A DNA stretch of 64,000 bases from G963662605 sp963662605 (GCA_963662605.1 OY759785.1:2418001-2482000), one strand, 5' to 3'. Positions 35,352 to 45,087 are shown, counted from the stretch's first letter. Numbers and translations are program-made. Notes: a model not told the origin generated them from the sequence alone.

Positions 35352-37757
35352 ATGAAACATTTTATAAAAGTCCTTGCATCAATTGTGCTCTTTATTGCAA
35401 TCAGTAATACGTGCGGACAGGATATACGGGACATTATCAAACCGGTGAAGGTATCCATAGGTAAAGCCGATACGGTACTCGTCAGCGATTTGTTTTATGC
35501 TAAAGACTACCCTGTCACCTTTGAAAAAAACAGTTTCCTCAACGTTACCTTTGATAAGGGACAAAATGCAATAGCCATCAGTGCTGCGGATAACTTCCCC
35601 GGCTTTACGCTTTTGCAATTCACTCTAAAAGGTAAAAAATATGCTGTTCCTGTTGAATTGCGGTCGGCAGTGAGAAGCCTGATTCCGCATAAATTTACTT
35701 ATAAACCGGAAGGCAAAGTATCAAACGTGGCCGTGTTCGGTAGTTTTAACAACTGGAACAGAAACGCTAATCCGATGCCATTGGTTAATGGGGTGTATGA
35801 AACCGTCCTTAATCTTGAGCCCGGCAGCTATGTATACAAACTTGTTGTTGATGGCAAAGAAATTCTCGACCCGTCCAACTCGGAGACAGCACCAACCGGA
35901 TTTGAAAACTTCAATTCTGTCGTGCGTATCAGCGACCCGAATCCGGAAAATGTTTTTCTCTTTTCAGATGAGATGAAAAAATCCGGCTCATCCTGTGTAT
36001 TCAGTTTTCTTCTTGAAAAGAATGGTAAAGCAGTCAACGCTGTTAAAGAAAACACATATGCACTTCTCGGCAATGAAATGATTCCTGCATCTGACATAAA
36101 AGTTTCAGGAAACAAACTTGAAGTGCTGGTAGCTAAAAGTAAATTATCGGGTGATAGACTTTTACGAGTTGCTGTAACCGTGGATGCAAAAGCTTCGAAC
36201 TTGCAGTCGGTTTTCCTTGAGAACGGCAAACCGGTTGCTGCCAATCATAAAAAATTCGCCTGGGAAGACGGCATCATATACTCGATAATGATAGACCGTT
36301 TTAATGACGGCGATAAATCTAATTCCATCCCGGTTGTTCACGATTCCCTGTTCCCTCAGGCAAATTATCAGGGCGGAGATTTTCAGGGCATCATCAACAA
36401 AATTGACGATGGTTACTTCGATAAGCTCGGCATTAATGTATTATGGATATCCCCTGTTTATGATAATCCGAATGACGCATACCGTGAATCCCCTGTTCCC
36501 CATCGCTGGTATAGCGGCTATCACGGATATTGGCCTATCAGCAGTTATGGGGTTGAAGAGAAATTCGGCTCTTTTGCAAAACTGCAGGAGCTTGTCGCCA
36601 AGGCTCATAAGCATCACATAAAAGTCCTCTTAGACATCGTTGCGCACCATGTGCATATCGAGCATCCGTATTACAAACAACATCCGGAATGGTTTGGAAA
36701 ACTTGAACTTCCCGACGGTAGAAAGAATCTCCGCTTGTGGGACGAGTACCGATTGACCACCTGGTTTGAGCCATACATGCCTTCATTTGATTATACTTCG
36801 TCAAAGCAGGCGGTTGATACCATGGCAGCAAATTGCGTATGGTGGCTTAAACAGACACATGCAGACGGATTCCGACATGATGCAGTCAAACACGTCCCGA
36901 ATTTATTCTGGCGGGCTTTGACCAGACAATTAAAACAGGACATTGAAATTCCACTGCACAAAAAAGTCTACCAAATCGGTGAAACATTCGGGGACAATAA
37001 TTTAATTGCTTCGTATGTTAATAACGGTCAGTTAAGCGCTCAGTTTAATTTTAACCTTTCCTATGAATCAATTCCTATCTTTTTGGAAAGTGATAAATCT
37101 TTCCAAACCTTAGATTATGTAATGGGAAAGGCCTTTTCGGCATTCGGATACAACCATATCATGGGCAACATTATGGATAGCCACGATAAAGTGCGCTTTA
37201 TGACGTATGCCGACGGCAAGGTCGGAAAGCAAGGCGTTGATACAAGAGAGATGGCTTGGAATAATCCTCCTACGGTTGATAATCCATCAAGTTACGATAA
37301 AGCTAAATTATTTTATGCGTTTATGTTCACTACACCGGGATTACCGACCATATATTACGGTTCAGAATTCGGTATGACCGGAGCGGATGATCCGGATAAC
37401 AGACGCATGATGCGTTTTGGTGATGCACTGTCGGAAAATGAACAACACATGCTTGGTGAAACCAGACAGATTGTTAAGCTACGCAATTCACATTCTGCAC
37501 TGCGATATGGCGATTTCTACACTCTGCAAGCTGATAATAAAACATATACATATATGCGCTCGGACTATAACGAACGTTTAATTGTGGTTTTGAACAAAAG
37601 CGAAGAAGCAGCTTCAGTTGCTCTTTCAATCCCGCAATCAGTACCTGTAAATAGTCTTGTGGATGTTGTAAATGGAGAGAAATTTTCCGTTAAAAACAAT
37701 GCTGTCACTATAACAGCCCCGAAGATTGGTTATAGGATATTTAAAGTTATTAAATAG
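35352..37757 (+). CDS. Secreted GH13 alpha-amylase with N-terminal glycogen-binding-like module
   Basis: Extracellular or periplasmic enzyme cutting alpha-glucan. 801 residues from the ATG at 35352, chosen because it opens a clear signal peptide (KHFIKVLASIVLFIAISNT, cleavage near CGQD). Order: beta-rich region to about 110, an AMPK/CBM48-like E-set (about 115-195; FGSFNNWNRNAN, GSYVYKLVVDG), linker, then the GH13 barrel. Catalytic residues: nucleophile D510 in GFRHDAVKH, acid/base E544 in IGETFG, transition-state D612 in DSHDKV. The region I block is DIVAHHVH. The length suits neopullulanase/cyclomaltodextrinase-like enzymes; the exact product is unknown. It ends before a strong bidirectional hairpin. 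Confidence 0.9.
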   Translation: MKHFIKVLASIVLFIAISNTCGQDIRDIIKPVKVSIGKADTVLVSDLFYAKDYPVTFEKNSFLNVTFDKGQNAIAISAADNFPGFTLLQFTLKGKKYAVPVELRSAVRSLIPHKFTYKPEGKVSNVAVFGSFNNWNRNANPMPLVNGVYETVLNLEPGSYVYKLVVDGKEILDPSNSETAPTGFENFNSVVRISDPNPENVFLFSDEMKKSGSSCVFSFLLEKNGKAVNAVKENTYALLGNEMIPASDIKVSGNKLEVLVAKSKLSGDRLLRVAVTVDAKASNLQSVFLENGKPVAANHKKFAWEDGIIYSIMIDRFNDGDKSNSIPVVHDSLFPQANYQGGDFQGIINKIDDGYFDKLGINVLWISPVYDNPNDAYRESPVPHRWYSGYHGYWPISSYGVEEKFGSFAKLQELVAKAHKHHIKVLLDIVAHHVHIEHPYYKQHPEWFGKLELPDGRKNLRLWDEYRLTTWFEPYMPSFDYTSSKQAVDTMAANCVWWLKQTHADGFRHDAVKHVPNLFWRALTRQLKQDIEIPLHKKVYQIGETFGDNNLIASYVNNGQLSAQFNFNLSYESIPIFLESDKSFQTLDYVMGKAFSAFGYNHIMGNIMDSHDKVRFMTYADGKVGKQGVDTREMAWNNPPTVDNPSSYDKAKLFYAFMFTTPGLPTIYYGSEFGMTGADDPDNRRMMRFGDALSENEQHMLGETRQIVKLRNSHSALRYGDFYTLQADNKTYTYMRSDYNERLIVVLNKSEEAASVALSIPQSVPVNSLVDVVNGEKFSVKNNAVTITAPKIGYRIFKVIK

Positions 37758-37768
37758 CCTTTCATTCT

Positions 37769-37802
37769 TTCCTAACCCACGGATTCACTCGTGGGTTAGG
37801 AA
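37769..37802. terminator. Hairpin between convergent amylase and ftsY (bidirectional terminator candidate)
   Basis: A perfect inverted repeat, CCTAACCCAC at 37771-37780 and GTGGGTTAGG at 37791-37800, is extended by two T-A pairs on each side and has a 10-nt loop. It sits between two convergent stop codons (37757 and 37817), so it could end transcription in both directions. The T/A runs beside the stem are short. Confidence 0.75.
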
Positions 37803-37816
37803 CATATCAATGTCTT

Positions 37817-38755
37817 TTACCCGAACAGCGCATCTACAAATTCTCTTGGCGAGAATGTCTGCAAATCCTCAATACCTTCCCCGACTCCAATATACCGGAC
37901 AGGTTTATTCTGTTTATCGCAAATCTGAATAACTGCGCCGCCTTTTGCCGTACCGTCCAATTTGGTTATAACAAGTCCGGTTAATGGGATTGATTTGGAA
38001 AACTCTTCCGCTTGAATGAGAGCATTTTGACCCGTGGTGCCGTCAAGAACAAGAAATGATTCATGCGGTGCAGTCGGTACGACCTTCTGAATCACACGGT
38101 TGATCTTTTTCAACTCATCCATCAAATTGATTTTTGTATGCAAACGGCCTGCTGTATCTATGATAACCACGTCGTATTTTTCTTTCACCGCGGTCTGGAC
38201 TGTCTCAAAAGCAACCGAAGAAGGATCGCTTCCCGTTCCTTTTTGAACGATAGCTACATCCGCTCTCTTAGCCCAAACTTCAAGCTGTTCATTTGCAGCC
38301 GCCCGGAATGTATCCGCAGCACCGATTATTACTTTCAGACCCGAACTTTTAAAATTGCGCGCCAGCTTGCCGATAGTTGTCGTTTTCCCTGCGCCATTAA
38401 TTCCAACGACGATAATAACAAAAGGTTTATGTTTTTCCAGAGCTGGCTGAAATTCATCGCTGCTTCCGGTGGATACCAGTAAATCGCTGATAACATCTTT
38501 TACGGTACTGATAATCGCTGCTTCGCCTTTTTCATTAGCGCCTACAAGCCTCTTCTTGACTTCCAGAATGATTTTTTCCGATGTATCCAGACCGACATCC
38601 GATGTCAGCAGAATTTCTTCAATATCGTTTAATACTTCTTCGTCTAATTTTGCTTTACCCGTCATTGTTTCCGATATACGGGTAACGATTTTTTCTCTGG
38701 TTTTGGCTAAGCCGTCTTTTAATTTATCAAAATTCAGATTCTTAAATAACTTCAC
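37817..38755 (-). CDS. ftsY: Signal recognition particle receptor FtsY
   Basis: GTPase that docks the SRP-ribosome complex at the membrane. 312 residues with the helical N domain (1-85) and the G domain: G1 GINGAGKTTTIGKLA, DTAGRLHTKINLMDEL, TKLDGTAKGGAVI. The acidic A domain of E. coli FtsY is missing, as in many bacteria. Translation starts at GTG, and its GTGA overlaps the pgsA stop by 4 nt. Confidence 0.97.
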   Translation of the reverse strand: MKLFKNLNFDKLKDGLAKTREKIVTRISETMTGKAKLDEEVLNDIEEILLTSDVGLDTSEKIILEVKKRLVGANEKGEAAIISTVKDVISDLLVSTGSSDEFQPALEKHKPFVIIVVGINGAGKTTTIGKLARNFKSSGLKVIIGAADTFRAAANEQLEVWAKRADVAIVQKGTGSDPSSVAFETVQTAVKEKYDVVIIDTAGRLHTKINLMDELKKINRVIQKVVPTAPHESFLVLDGTTGQNALIQAEEFSKSIPLTGLVITKLDGTAKGGAVIQICDKQNKPVRYIGVGEGIEDLQTFSPREFVDALFG

Positions 38756-39315
38756 GCTTTTCTTTTTCCTTTCATAACCTCAAACGCCCGGGTTCCATAC
38801 GCCACGAGCGAAGCAATACTCATGATGAATATTGCCAGCATAAACAAATAATTTATCACGTAATTTTTTCCCGCCAAATCAAGCATCATAAAAATAATGT
38901 AAAACCCTATGATGAGTACCGTACCTTTCCCAAGATAATTTGACGGCAGTACCATTCCGATTTTCTTTGTCACAAAAATACCTGCAACAAAAATAATGAC
39001 ATCACGCAAAATAATAATCCAGAATAACGCAGGAATGAGTCTTCCGTGGAGAAAGAGTTGTATGATGATAATTCCGATACACACCTTATCGGCAAGCGGA
39101 TCAATGATCTTTCCCCACTCACTTACCTGATCAAATTTCCGCGCCAGATACCCGTCCATCACATCGGTTATAACAGCCGCCAAAGTCAAGAGCACCGCCC
39201 AATTATTGGGACCTTTTTGATCAGTGTTGAGCAATATCCAAAACGGTATTGCCATTAATAGGCGGATAAAGCTTAAAAAATTTGATATTGTAAATAGCCT
39301 GCCCAAATTCTTCAT
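38752..39315 (-). CDS. pgsA: CDP-diacylglycerol--glycerol-3-phosphate 3-phosphatidyltransferase
   Basis: Integral membrane enzyme making phosphatidylglycerophosphate. 187 residues with about five helices. The CDP-alcohol phosphotransferase motif is DVMDGYLARK...VSEWGKIIDPLADK (D-G-x2-A-R-x8-G-x3-D-x3-D). It lies 4 nt inside each neighbour (ATGA at the subtilase side, GTGA at the ftsY side), so the three genes are tightly coupled. Confidence 0.93.
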   Translation of the reverse strand: MKNLGRLFTISNFLSFIRLLMAIPFWILLNTDQKGPNNWAVLLTLAAVITDVMDGYLARKFDQVSEWGKIIDPLADKVCIGIIIIQLFLHGRLIPALFWIIILRDVIIFVAGIFVTKKIGMVLPSNYLGKGTVLIIGFYIIFMMLDLAGKNYVINYLFMLAIFIMSIASLVAYGTRAFEVMKGKRKA

Positions 39316-42300
39316 CGTATCACCATAAACTTTAGTAGTTTTTTCGAAATTTCCTGATTATTGCCGTTAAGCTGTGTTACCTGATAGAGATAAACTCCTG
39401 TCGGGATAATCTTGTTGTCGGCATCGCGCAAGTTCCACGAAATGCCGCCGTTTCCATCTTTCTCATTTAGTTCGACAATCTTTTCGCCGTGCAGATTGAA
39501 AACATGAATTTTTGCAAATTCCGGCAGGTTCGCAAAAGTGATTTTTGAATTATCAGTTATATGGGCAACCGGATTCGGATAAGCATAGACGCTATTCAGA
39601 TCATTCGCATAGTCCGCCAGGATGATTGTAGACCCAGCACCTTCATTAATTGCAACACTGCCTGATGCAGTTGATGACGACACATTAGTAATGTGTAAGG
39701 TATAATTTATACCCACAGACCCGACCGGTTTACTGCCGCGAAATGACAAATACACTTTCGTCGGATCCGATCCGTCGAAGCTAATATCAGATATTGTATT
39801 TGCAGGAGAAATGCTATAATGACTTATATTCGCAAATGAACTCTGATCAACCGGCAAATTGAATTTTATGGACACCTTGTAAGGATCAGGAATTTCAAAA
39901 CTTGCGACAAAGAAACTGGAAGAAGCAGCTTGAGATTGAAACACTACTTTTATCGAATCCGAAATCACCGGCGATGAATATAAATCCACAAGTCCTGATA
40001 AGTAAAAAGTGAATGACGATGTTGTATCGCTCTTGGGGAACGATACCAGATATGAATATTGACTCGATGCCGTTACTGCTTCGGGATAGGTAATGACACC
40101 TAATGCATCTTTTAAATAGAACGCCTTATAATCCGGTACGGCACTCGAAATCATTCCGGAGAATACTACATCAATTGATTTACCGGAATTTACTACGTAG
40201 CTTTTTACCTTAGCCGGAGCGTGATGATAAACAGCAATAATCTTTGAAATTCCTGAGAGAGTAGTTCCATCAACAGCCCTGACACCATAATAATAAGTCG
40301 TTGTACGGCTTACTTGCTTATCGTAATAGTATTTCTGATCGGTTGAATCATACAGCGTTAGAGTTTGACTGTTTGTTCCACGATAAATGTAAAACTTCGT
40401 ATAATTGCTTTCCCAGTTCAGCAAAACATTTGCAGTATCAATGCTGTAACCGGTAAATCCGGCGGGTGAAATCATCACATTGTTCACGTCAAATTGGATA
40501 AAGGATATTTTATTTCCCTGCGGTAAAGCAATTTCGGGAACGCCGTCTTTATTCAAATCGCCAACAAACACGGATGATGAATTGATATTTTCATGATATG
40601 AAATAAAACTATTAACTCCTGCGGAGTTTTTTATCACGTACGCGTACGGAAAAGTAAACAGGATCAGTTCATCCCCTTTTTCGTTATCCACATTCGCGAG
40701 TTTAATAGAATTTAGGGCCTTCTGTGTCAGAAAACTGTATTGACCAGAAGGATCTATAAAGGATTTGTCAAATAATATATTGAGAGTCTTGCCCTTAAAA
40801 TTAAAAACAAGAACCCTGTAATACGAAGCAAAATCTACTGCTGTAACGGATTGTAAAATTACCGCCAAGTCTGTTGTTCCATCATTATCAAAATCACCGC
40901 TGGTAATATATGAACTTGATGAAGTCATACCGGTGCTGAAGGAGCGCGTAGAATCCGGCTGAATATTATTTTTCGCGAGAACATTGTAACACAGAACATC
41001 ACCATCGGAATCTATTGTCCATATCTCATTTTTGCCGTCTTTATCGGCATCAATTAATAAAGCATTCGGGTAATTAAAATCATTATCTCCGTATCCTGCA
41101 GGAGAAAAATTCTTGATAGTATCTATTGCCATTGTGTCTAATGATAAATTGGCATTCAACCGAAACACTGAAATTTGTTGAGGGCTTGTTACAGCTAATA
41201 ATTCGGTAGTTCCGTCATTAGCAATATCCTTTACGAAAATCGGCCAAAATGAACCGGTCTCCCTCTTTAATGTATCTTTAAACACAGCAGAATTTGTTGC
41301 ATTTTGTTCCAGCAAATATCCGTTCTGGCTCCAATTACACAGCAATTCGAGTTTACCGTCTTTATTAAAATCACCGGCATCTTTCGTAATTCGCTGTGAT
41401 AGCGAATCTTTCAATACAAATTTATTATTAGAGCATGAATAAATATATGTCTTTGAAAGATCCCCGTTCAGGTTGTACAGAATATCCGTTGTATCAGAGG
41501 AGGTAATATTCAATGGCCGGTTAAAAAGGCTGCCCGAAGGCAAAGAATAACTCATTTCGGTGTAAGATTTCTGCGTGAAATACCCGTCGGTCGTCATATC
41601 AAAATATCTACCGAGTGTATCCTTGACTATTGTTTTCACACCTTGGAGATTCTCCAATTCGAAATAAAGCTCGTACTCTGTTGAGGCTTTTATCATGCTC
41701 AAAGGCACAAATCCAAAATGGGATTGCTTTACATAATAGTTATTGACTGCAAATCCGTCCAACGAAACAAATTGAAATGGTATGGTGCCTTTTTCACGGT
41801 AATACAATCTCACTATTCCGTCTTCAGCCGTGTATGAGGCGGCACTTATTGTCGGCTTATCACCGTAATAGGTCTGATATAATGAATAGTATAAAATCTT
41901 GGGTGCGGATTTTACATGATGAACATGAATCCGTTCTTCCAGCGTGCTGCCGTTAGTCTGATTCATCAAAAGACGCAGGGTCACGGTGGTATCTGATACC
42001 GCTGAAAGATCAAGCGTGAATATTAATTTATTAGTTATCTGCGAGACCTGAGATTGCAGCATGGGATAAAATGAAACCGGATTTGTCCCAATGCCATATG
42101 AGAATTCATAGCTCTTAAAATACGGCGACATCACCGTCGCGTATACTGTTACGGTATCATACTTTGTGGAATAGTCCTGTGCAGGATAATCAAATTTTAC
42201 AACTGCCGGGGCAAGTACCTGTAATGCACGGTATGCATTCAAACGACCAGAGCCACTATGAATATCCCACCCTTTCGCCTCAATATCATCTGCGGTTGAT

Positions 42301-43574
42301 TTAAGTATCTGCTTTACTTCTTCATTAGTAAAATTACCTTTGGAAAGAATCAATCCCGCTGTTCCGCTGACATACGGTGTTGAAAATGACGTACCGCTTA
42401 ATGAACCGTATGAGTTATTTTTGTGAGTTGAGAGAATGTCGGTTCCCGGCGCAACTAAATCCAATGTTGAACCATACGTAGAATTGGATGCCACATAATC
42501 TTCACTTGTTGAATTACCAACACTTATTACTTCACTATAACCTGAAGGATAATGCACCGTATCACCCGGCGTATTGCCTGAGCTTGCTACCAATACAACA
42601 TTTTTATCATAGGCATATCGTATAACATCGCGGAGAACGAACGAAAAGGAGTTGTCACCAAAGCTCATACTGATAACTTTGGCACCCATTTTTGTAGCAT
42701 ATAAAATAGCGGATGCGACATCGGACTCTTCACCGTTACCACTAGGATCAAAAGCCCGGCAGTTCAGTATGCGTGCTTTCGGAGCGATACCGGCAACACC
42801 GATCTTATTATTTGTTTCTGCACCAATAATACCAGCTACCGCTGTACCGTGAGAGAGCGAATGCTGATCCATAGGATCATTGTCCCAGTTGAGGTAATCC
42901 CCTCCCGTAGAGTCAAGGGGAAATCCGTACCGGTTGACAAAATCCCACCCCATATAATCATCAACATATCCGTCGCCGTCATCATCAATTCCGTTGAAGC
43001 GCTTATCGTTACCGTTAGCATCAAGTCCGGTTTCTCCCTTGTTGATATATATTTTATTTTTCAAATCAGGATGGAGATAATCAATTCCGGTATCAATAAC
43101 GCCGATGATAACCGTGTCCTCACCCATGGTGATATTCCACGCTTCGGGAGCGTCTATTTTTGCCAGAGCCCATTGCTTGGTATAAAGACTGTCATTCGGA
43201 GTAAAATCTATTTTATAGGTATGCCCGGCTTGGACATATTCAATATCACCGGTGTTGGCAAGCATTGATTTGAAGGTTGCCGAGTCAATATCCTGTGTGA
43301 GCTTTATAACAAGAATTCTGGACAGGATTTCATCGGTCGCATTTATGCAATCAGATAAAACCGTAACGTTTTTCAGCAGCTGAACGGATTTTTGAAGTGA
43401 TGTGGCAGTAGAAAAGATCTGTTTCCGGCTCGCAATCGAACTTACTTCTCCGATTTGCACATTGCTTTTATAACGGATGAAATATGTTTTTTGCGGATAT
43501 ACATTCCCCGATGTCAGCCAGATACACACAAATAACGGAATAATGAATCTTTTGAGTAAGCTCTTTTTTAGCAT
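39312..43574 (-). CDS. Secreted subtilisin-family (S8) protease with type IX sorting domain
   Basis: 1420-residue extracellular protease. Signal peptide about 1-27 (LFVCIWLTSGNVYPQ). The pro-region precedes the S8 domain with catalytic D161 in GVIDTGIDYLHPD, H242 in HGTAVAGIIG, and S396 in SGTSFSTPYVSG. Two acidic loops at about 186-206 and 225-240 look like Ca2+ sites (DDDGDGYVDDY). The middle carries FG-GAP-like repeats (GDFNKDGKLELL, GDFDNDGTTDLAV, GDLNKDGVPEIAL), then fibronectin-like beta modules. The end (YAYPNPVAHITDNSKITF ... GVYLYQV, ending FMVIR) matches the T9SS C-terminal sorting signal. The gene is operonic with pgsA/ftsY, perhaps by chance. Confidence 0.9.
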   Translation of the reverse strand: MLKKSLLKRFIIPLFVCIWLTSGNVYPQKTYFIRYKSNVQIGEVSSIASRKQIFSTATSLQKSVQLLKNVTVLSDCINATDEILSRILVIKLTQDIDSATFKSMLANTGDIEYVQAGHTYKIDFTPNDSLYTKQWALAKIDAPEAWNITMGEDTVIIGVIDTGIDYLHPDLKNKIYINKGETGLDANGNDKRFNGIDDDGDGYVDDYMGWDFVNRYGFPLDSTGGDYLNWDNDPMDQHSLSHGTAVAGIIGAETNNKIGVAGIAPKARILNCRAFDPSGNGEESDVASAILYATKMGAKVISMSFGDNSFSFVLRDVIRYAYDKNVVLVASSGNTPGDTVHYPSGYSEVISVGNSTSEDYVASNSTYGSTLDLVAPGTDILSTHKNNSYGSLSGTSFSTPYVSGTAGLILSKGNFTNEEVKQILKSTADDIEAKGWDIHSGSGRLNAYRALQVLAPAVVKFDYPAQDYSTKYDTVTVYATVMSPYFKSYEFSYGIGTNPVSFYPMLQSQVSQITNKLIFTLDLSAVSDTTVTLRLLMNQTNGSTLEERIHVHHVKSAPKILYYSLYQTYYGDKPTISAASYTAEDGIVRLYYREKGTIPFQFVSLDGFAVNNYYVKQSHFGFVPLSMIKASTEYELYFELENLQGVKTIVKDTLGRYFDMTTDGYFTQKSYTEMSYSLPSGSLFNRPLNITSSDTTDILYNLNGDLSKTYIYSCSNNKFVLKDSLSQRITKDAGDFNKDGKLELLCNWSQNGYLLEQNATNSAVFKDTLKRETGSFWPIFVKDIANDGTTELLAVTSPQQISVFRLNANLSLDTMAIDTIKNFSPAGYGDNDFNYPNALLIDADKDGKNEIWTIDSDGDVLCYNVLAKNNIQPDSTRSFSTGMTSSSSYITSGDFDNDGTTDLAVILQSVTAVDFASYYRVLVFNFKGKTLNILFDKSFIDPSGQYSFLTQKALNSIKLANVDNEKGDELILFTFPYAYVIKNSAGVNSFISYHENINSSSVFVGDLNKDGVPEIALPQGNKISFIQFDVNNVMISPAGFTGYSIDTANVLLNWESNYTKFYIYRGTNSQTLTLYDSTDQKYYYDKQVSRTTTYYYGVRAVDGTTLSGISKIIAVYHHAPAKVKSYVVNSGKSIDVVFSGMISSAVPDYKAFYLKDALGVITYPEAVTASSQYSYLVSFPKSDTTSSFTFYLSGLVDLYSSPVISDSIKVVFQSQAASSSFFVASFEIPDPYKVSIKFNLPVDQSSFANISHYSISPANTISDISFDGSDPTKVYLSFRGSKPVGSVGINYTLHITNVSSSTASGSVAINEGAGSTIILADYANDLNSVYAYPNPVAHITDNSKITFANLPEFAKIHVFNLHGEKIVELNEKDGNGGISWNLRDADNKIIPTGVYLYQVTQLNGNNQEISKKLLKFMVIR

Positions 43575-44032
43575 TCAACAAATTTTGTAAACAAATGAAT
43601 ATGGTGATTTTATATTGTTACAAAGTACATAAAAAATTTGTAAAATTTGATATAAAAAAAGGCACTCAAGTAGATGCATTTTTTCATTCAACAGCCTAAA
43701 ATCTGTTATACAAAATCAATTTACTAATCTGAAGTGCAATTTATATACTAAAATTACAAAAAAATGCTCATTATTTCACGAAATTGATATCTTCTGCACT
43801 GTAAGGATAAATTTATTTCGTGCATTTCAAAAGCGAAAAGATTAACTTAGAAGTAGCTGTATTTGGTTATATAAGAGTTGATTAGAGAACCGCATGGGAA
43901 AAATTCGTGTGGGATTAATTATTCAATCAATTTTCGCTACCTCCTTTGCGGTGCCGACTAATTCAACTCAAGTAATCTATATTCATTAACATCATCGAGA
44001 TTTTTCTTTGAAAAGGGAGAGATAATTAATCT
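43575..44032. other. Gene-free AT-rich stretch
   Basis: 458 bp upstream of the divergent subtilase and NYN genes, so the promoters of both probably lie here. No RNA gene or repeat was recognised. A run ATAAAAAAAGGCACTCA occurs here (about 43653-43669) and again before tRNA-Pro (45054-45070), the only short shared motif I noted. A 31-codon ATG frame (43894-43989) has no ribosome site and is not called. Confidence 0.6.
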
Positions 44033-44527
44033 ATGGAGAAACTTGAAAAGAATTACGCGTTTATTGACGGTCAGAATTTGAATCTTGGCATTCGTGGCGC
44101 CGGCTGGGCAATAGACTTAAAAAAATTCCGCATTTACCTCAAAGAAAAATATAGTGTCCAAAAGGCATATTACTTCATTGGCTTCGTTGATGGAAACACA
44201 GACCTTTATATCTCACTTCAAAATTTTGGATATATATTAATTTTCAAGCCGACTTTTCGTAACTCAGACGGCAAAATAAAAGGTAATTGTGATGCTGAGT
44301 TGGTTTTACAGGCTATGATTGATCTTAACAATTATGAAAAAGCAGTAATTGTTTCAGGTGATGGAGATTTTCATTGTCTTGTCAAATACCTGAGAGAAAA
44401 CAATAAATTGAAAACAGTTTTAGTTCCCGACCAGAAAAAGTATTCAAGACTATTAGACAAAGCAGCGGCTTCGCATCTAACGGCGATGAACGACTTACGC
44501 AAGAAATTGGAATTTATCAGAGAGTAA
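44033..44527 (+). CDS. NYN domain (PIN-like nuclease, LabA/DUF88) protein
   Basis: 164-residue single-domain protein. The NYN core is visible: first acidic strand YAFIDGQNLNLG (Asp), the middle GNCDAELVLQAMID, and the third VIVSGDGDFHCLVKYL with D-x-D. These line the putative metal-binding RNase pocket of the NYN/PIN fold. Such proteins may cut RNA or act in RNA decay; the target is unknown. Monocistronic, followed by a hairpin and a secreted protein gene. The ribosome site is GGGAGAG about 9 nt upstream. Confidence 0.88.
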   Translation: MEKLEKNYAFIDGQNLNLGIRGAGWAIDLKKFRIYLKEKYSVQKAYYFIGFVDGNTDLYISLQNFGYILIFKPTFRNSDGKIKGNCDAELVLQAMIDLNNYEKAVIVSGDGDFHCLVKYLRENNKLKTVLVPDQKKYSRLLDKAAASHLTAMNDLRKKLEFIRE

Positions 44528-44540
44528 GGTTTAAAATGAA

Positions 44541-44576
44541 AAAACCCCGTAAGGACGAAACCTTAAAGGGCGTTTT
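44541..44576 (+). terminator. Candidate terminator hairpin after NYN gene
   Basis: An imperfect stem with TAAGG/CCTTA pairing and flanking CCC/GGG and AAAAC/GTTTT, separated by a GACGAAA-type loop, lies 13 bp after the NYN stop. It ends in a short T run (GTTTT). The bulges lower the confidence. Confidence 0.45.
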
Positions 44577-44657
44577 CGATCGTGATTCTCGGTAACAAAT
44601 ATAGTTATAAAATATTAAAAAGCAATCAACATTTTTATAACAAAGAAATCACATTAT

Positions 44658-45005
44658 ATGATTATGAAGCTTTTTACAAAAATTGTCATCATTTCCCTAT
44701 TATTTCCAATTTTGATTAATGCACAAAATCAATGCCAAGCAATAACCAAAAAAGGAACTCAGTGTAAACGAAAAGCAATGACCGGCTCTATTTATTGCGC
44801 TCAACATTCAAAAATGAATGCCACCAAAACCGTTGGAAATCAAAATCAAGTACTCCCTCCGGCCTCAACCCGGAAACAAAAAGAAATCAATAAGAACTCG
44901 AAACAAGTCGAAAACCGTCAGTGTCAGGCTATTACCAAAGAAGGAAAACAATGTAAGAGAAAGGCACTCCCCGGTTCAAATTATTGCTGGCAGCATCAGA
45001 AATAA
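44658..45005 (+). CDS. Small secreted protein with two CxnC zinc-like repeats (DUF5763-like)
   Basis: 115 residues with an N-terminal signal peptide (KLFTKIVIISLLFPILINA). The mature protein contains two near-identical copies of a C-x8-C type motif, NQCQAITKKGTQCKRKA...YCAQH and RQCQAITKEGKQCKRKA...YCWQH, each with three Cys and a His that could bind zinc. This single motif occurs in DUF5763 proteins of Bacteroidota, phages and eukaryotic viruses, often without known role. Two copies joined by a Lys/Asn-rich linker form nearly the whole protein, an internal duplication. Start may be 44658 or the second ATG at 44664. Function unknown. Confidence 0.75.
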   Translation: MIMKLFTKIVIISLLFPILINAQNQCQAITKKGTQCKRKAMTGSIYCAQHSKMNATKTVGNQNQVLPPASTRKQKEINKNSKQVENRQCQAITKEGKQCKRKALPGSNYCWQHQK

Positions 45006-45054
45006 ACTAACCAGTTCTGCAAAATATTAGTTACAATGAAAGTATGGATTGAAA

Positions 45055-45082
45055 TAAAAAAAGGCACTCACCGGAGTACCTT
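45055..45082 (-). terminator. Intrinsic terminator of tRNA-Pro
   Basis: On the minus strand AAGGTACTC and GAGTGCCTT (one G-T wobble) form a 9-bp stem with a 4-nt loop, followed by a T run. It is 6 bp downstream of the tRNA 3' end. Confidence 0.75.
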
Positions 45083-45087
45083 GTTGT

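Noticed and set aside
43894..43989. A 31-codon ATG ORF between the subtilase and NYN genes
   Set aside because: No ribosome site, no domain, and AT-rich background; short frames here are expected by chance.
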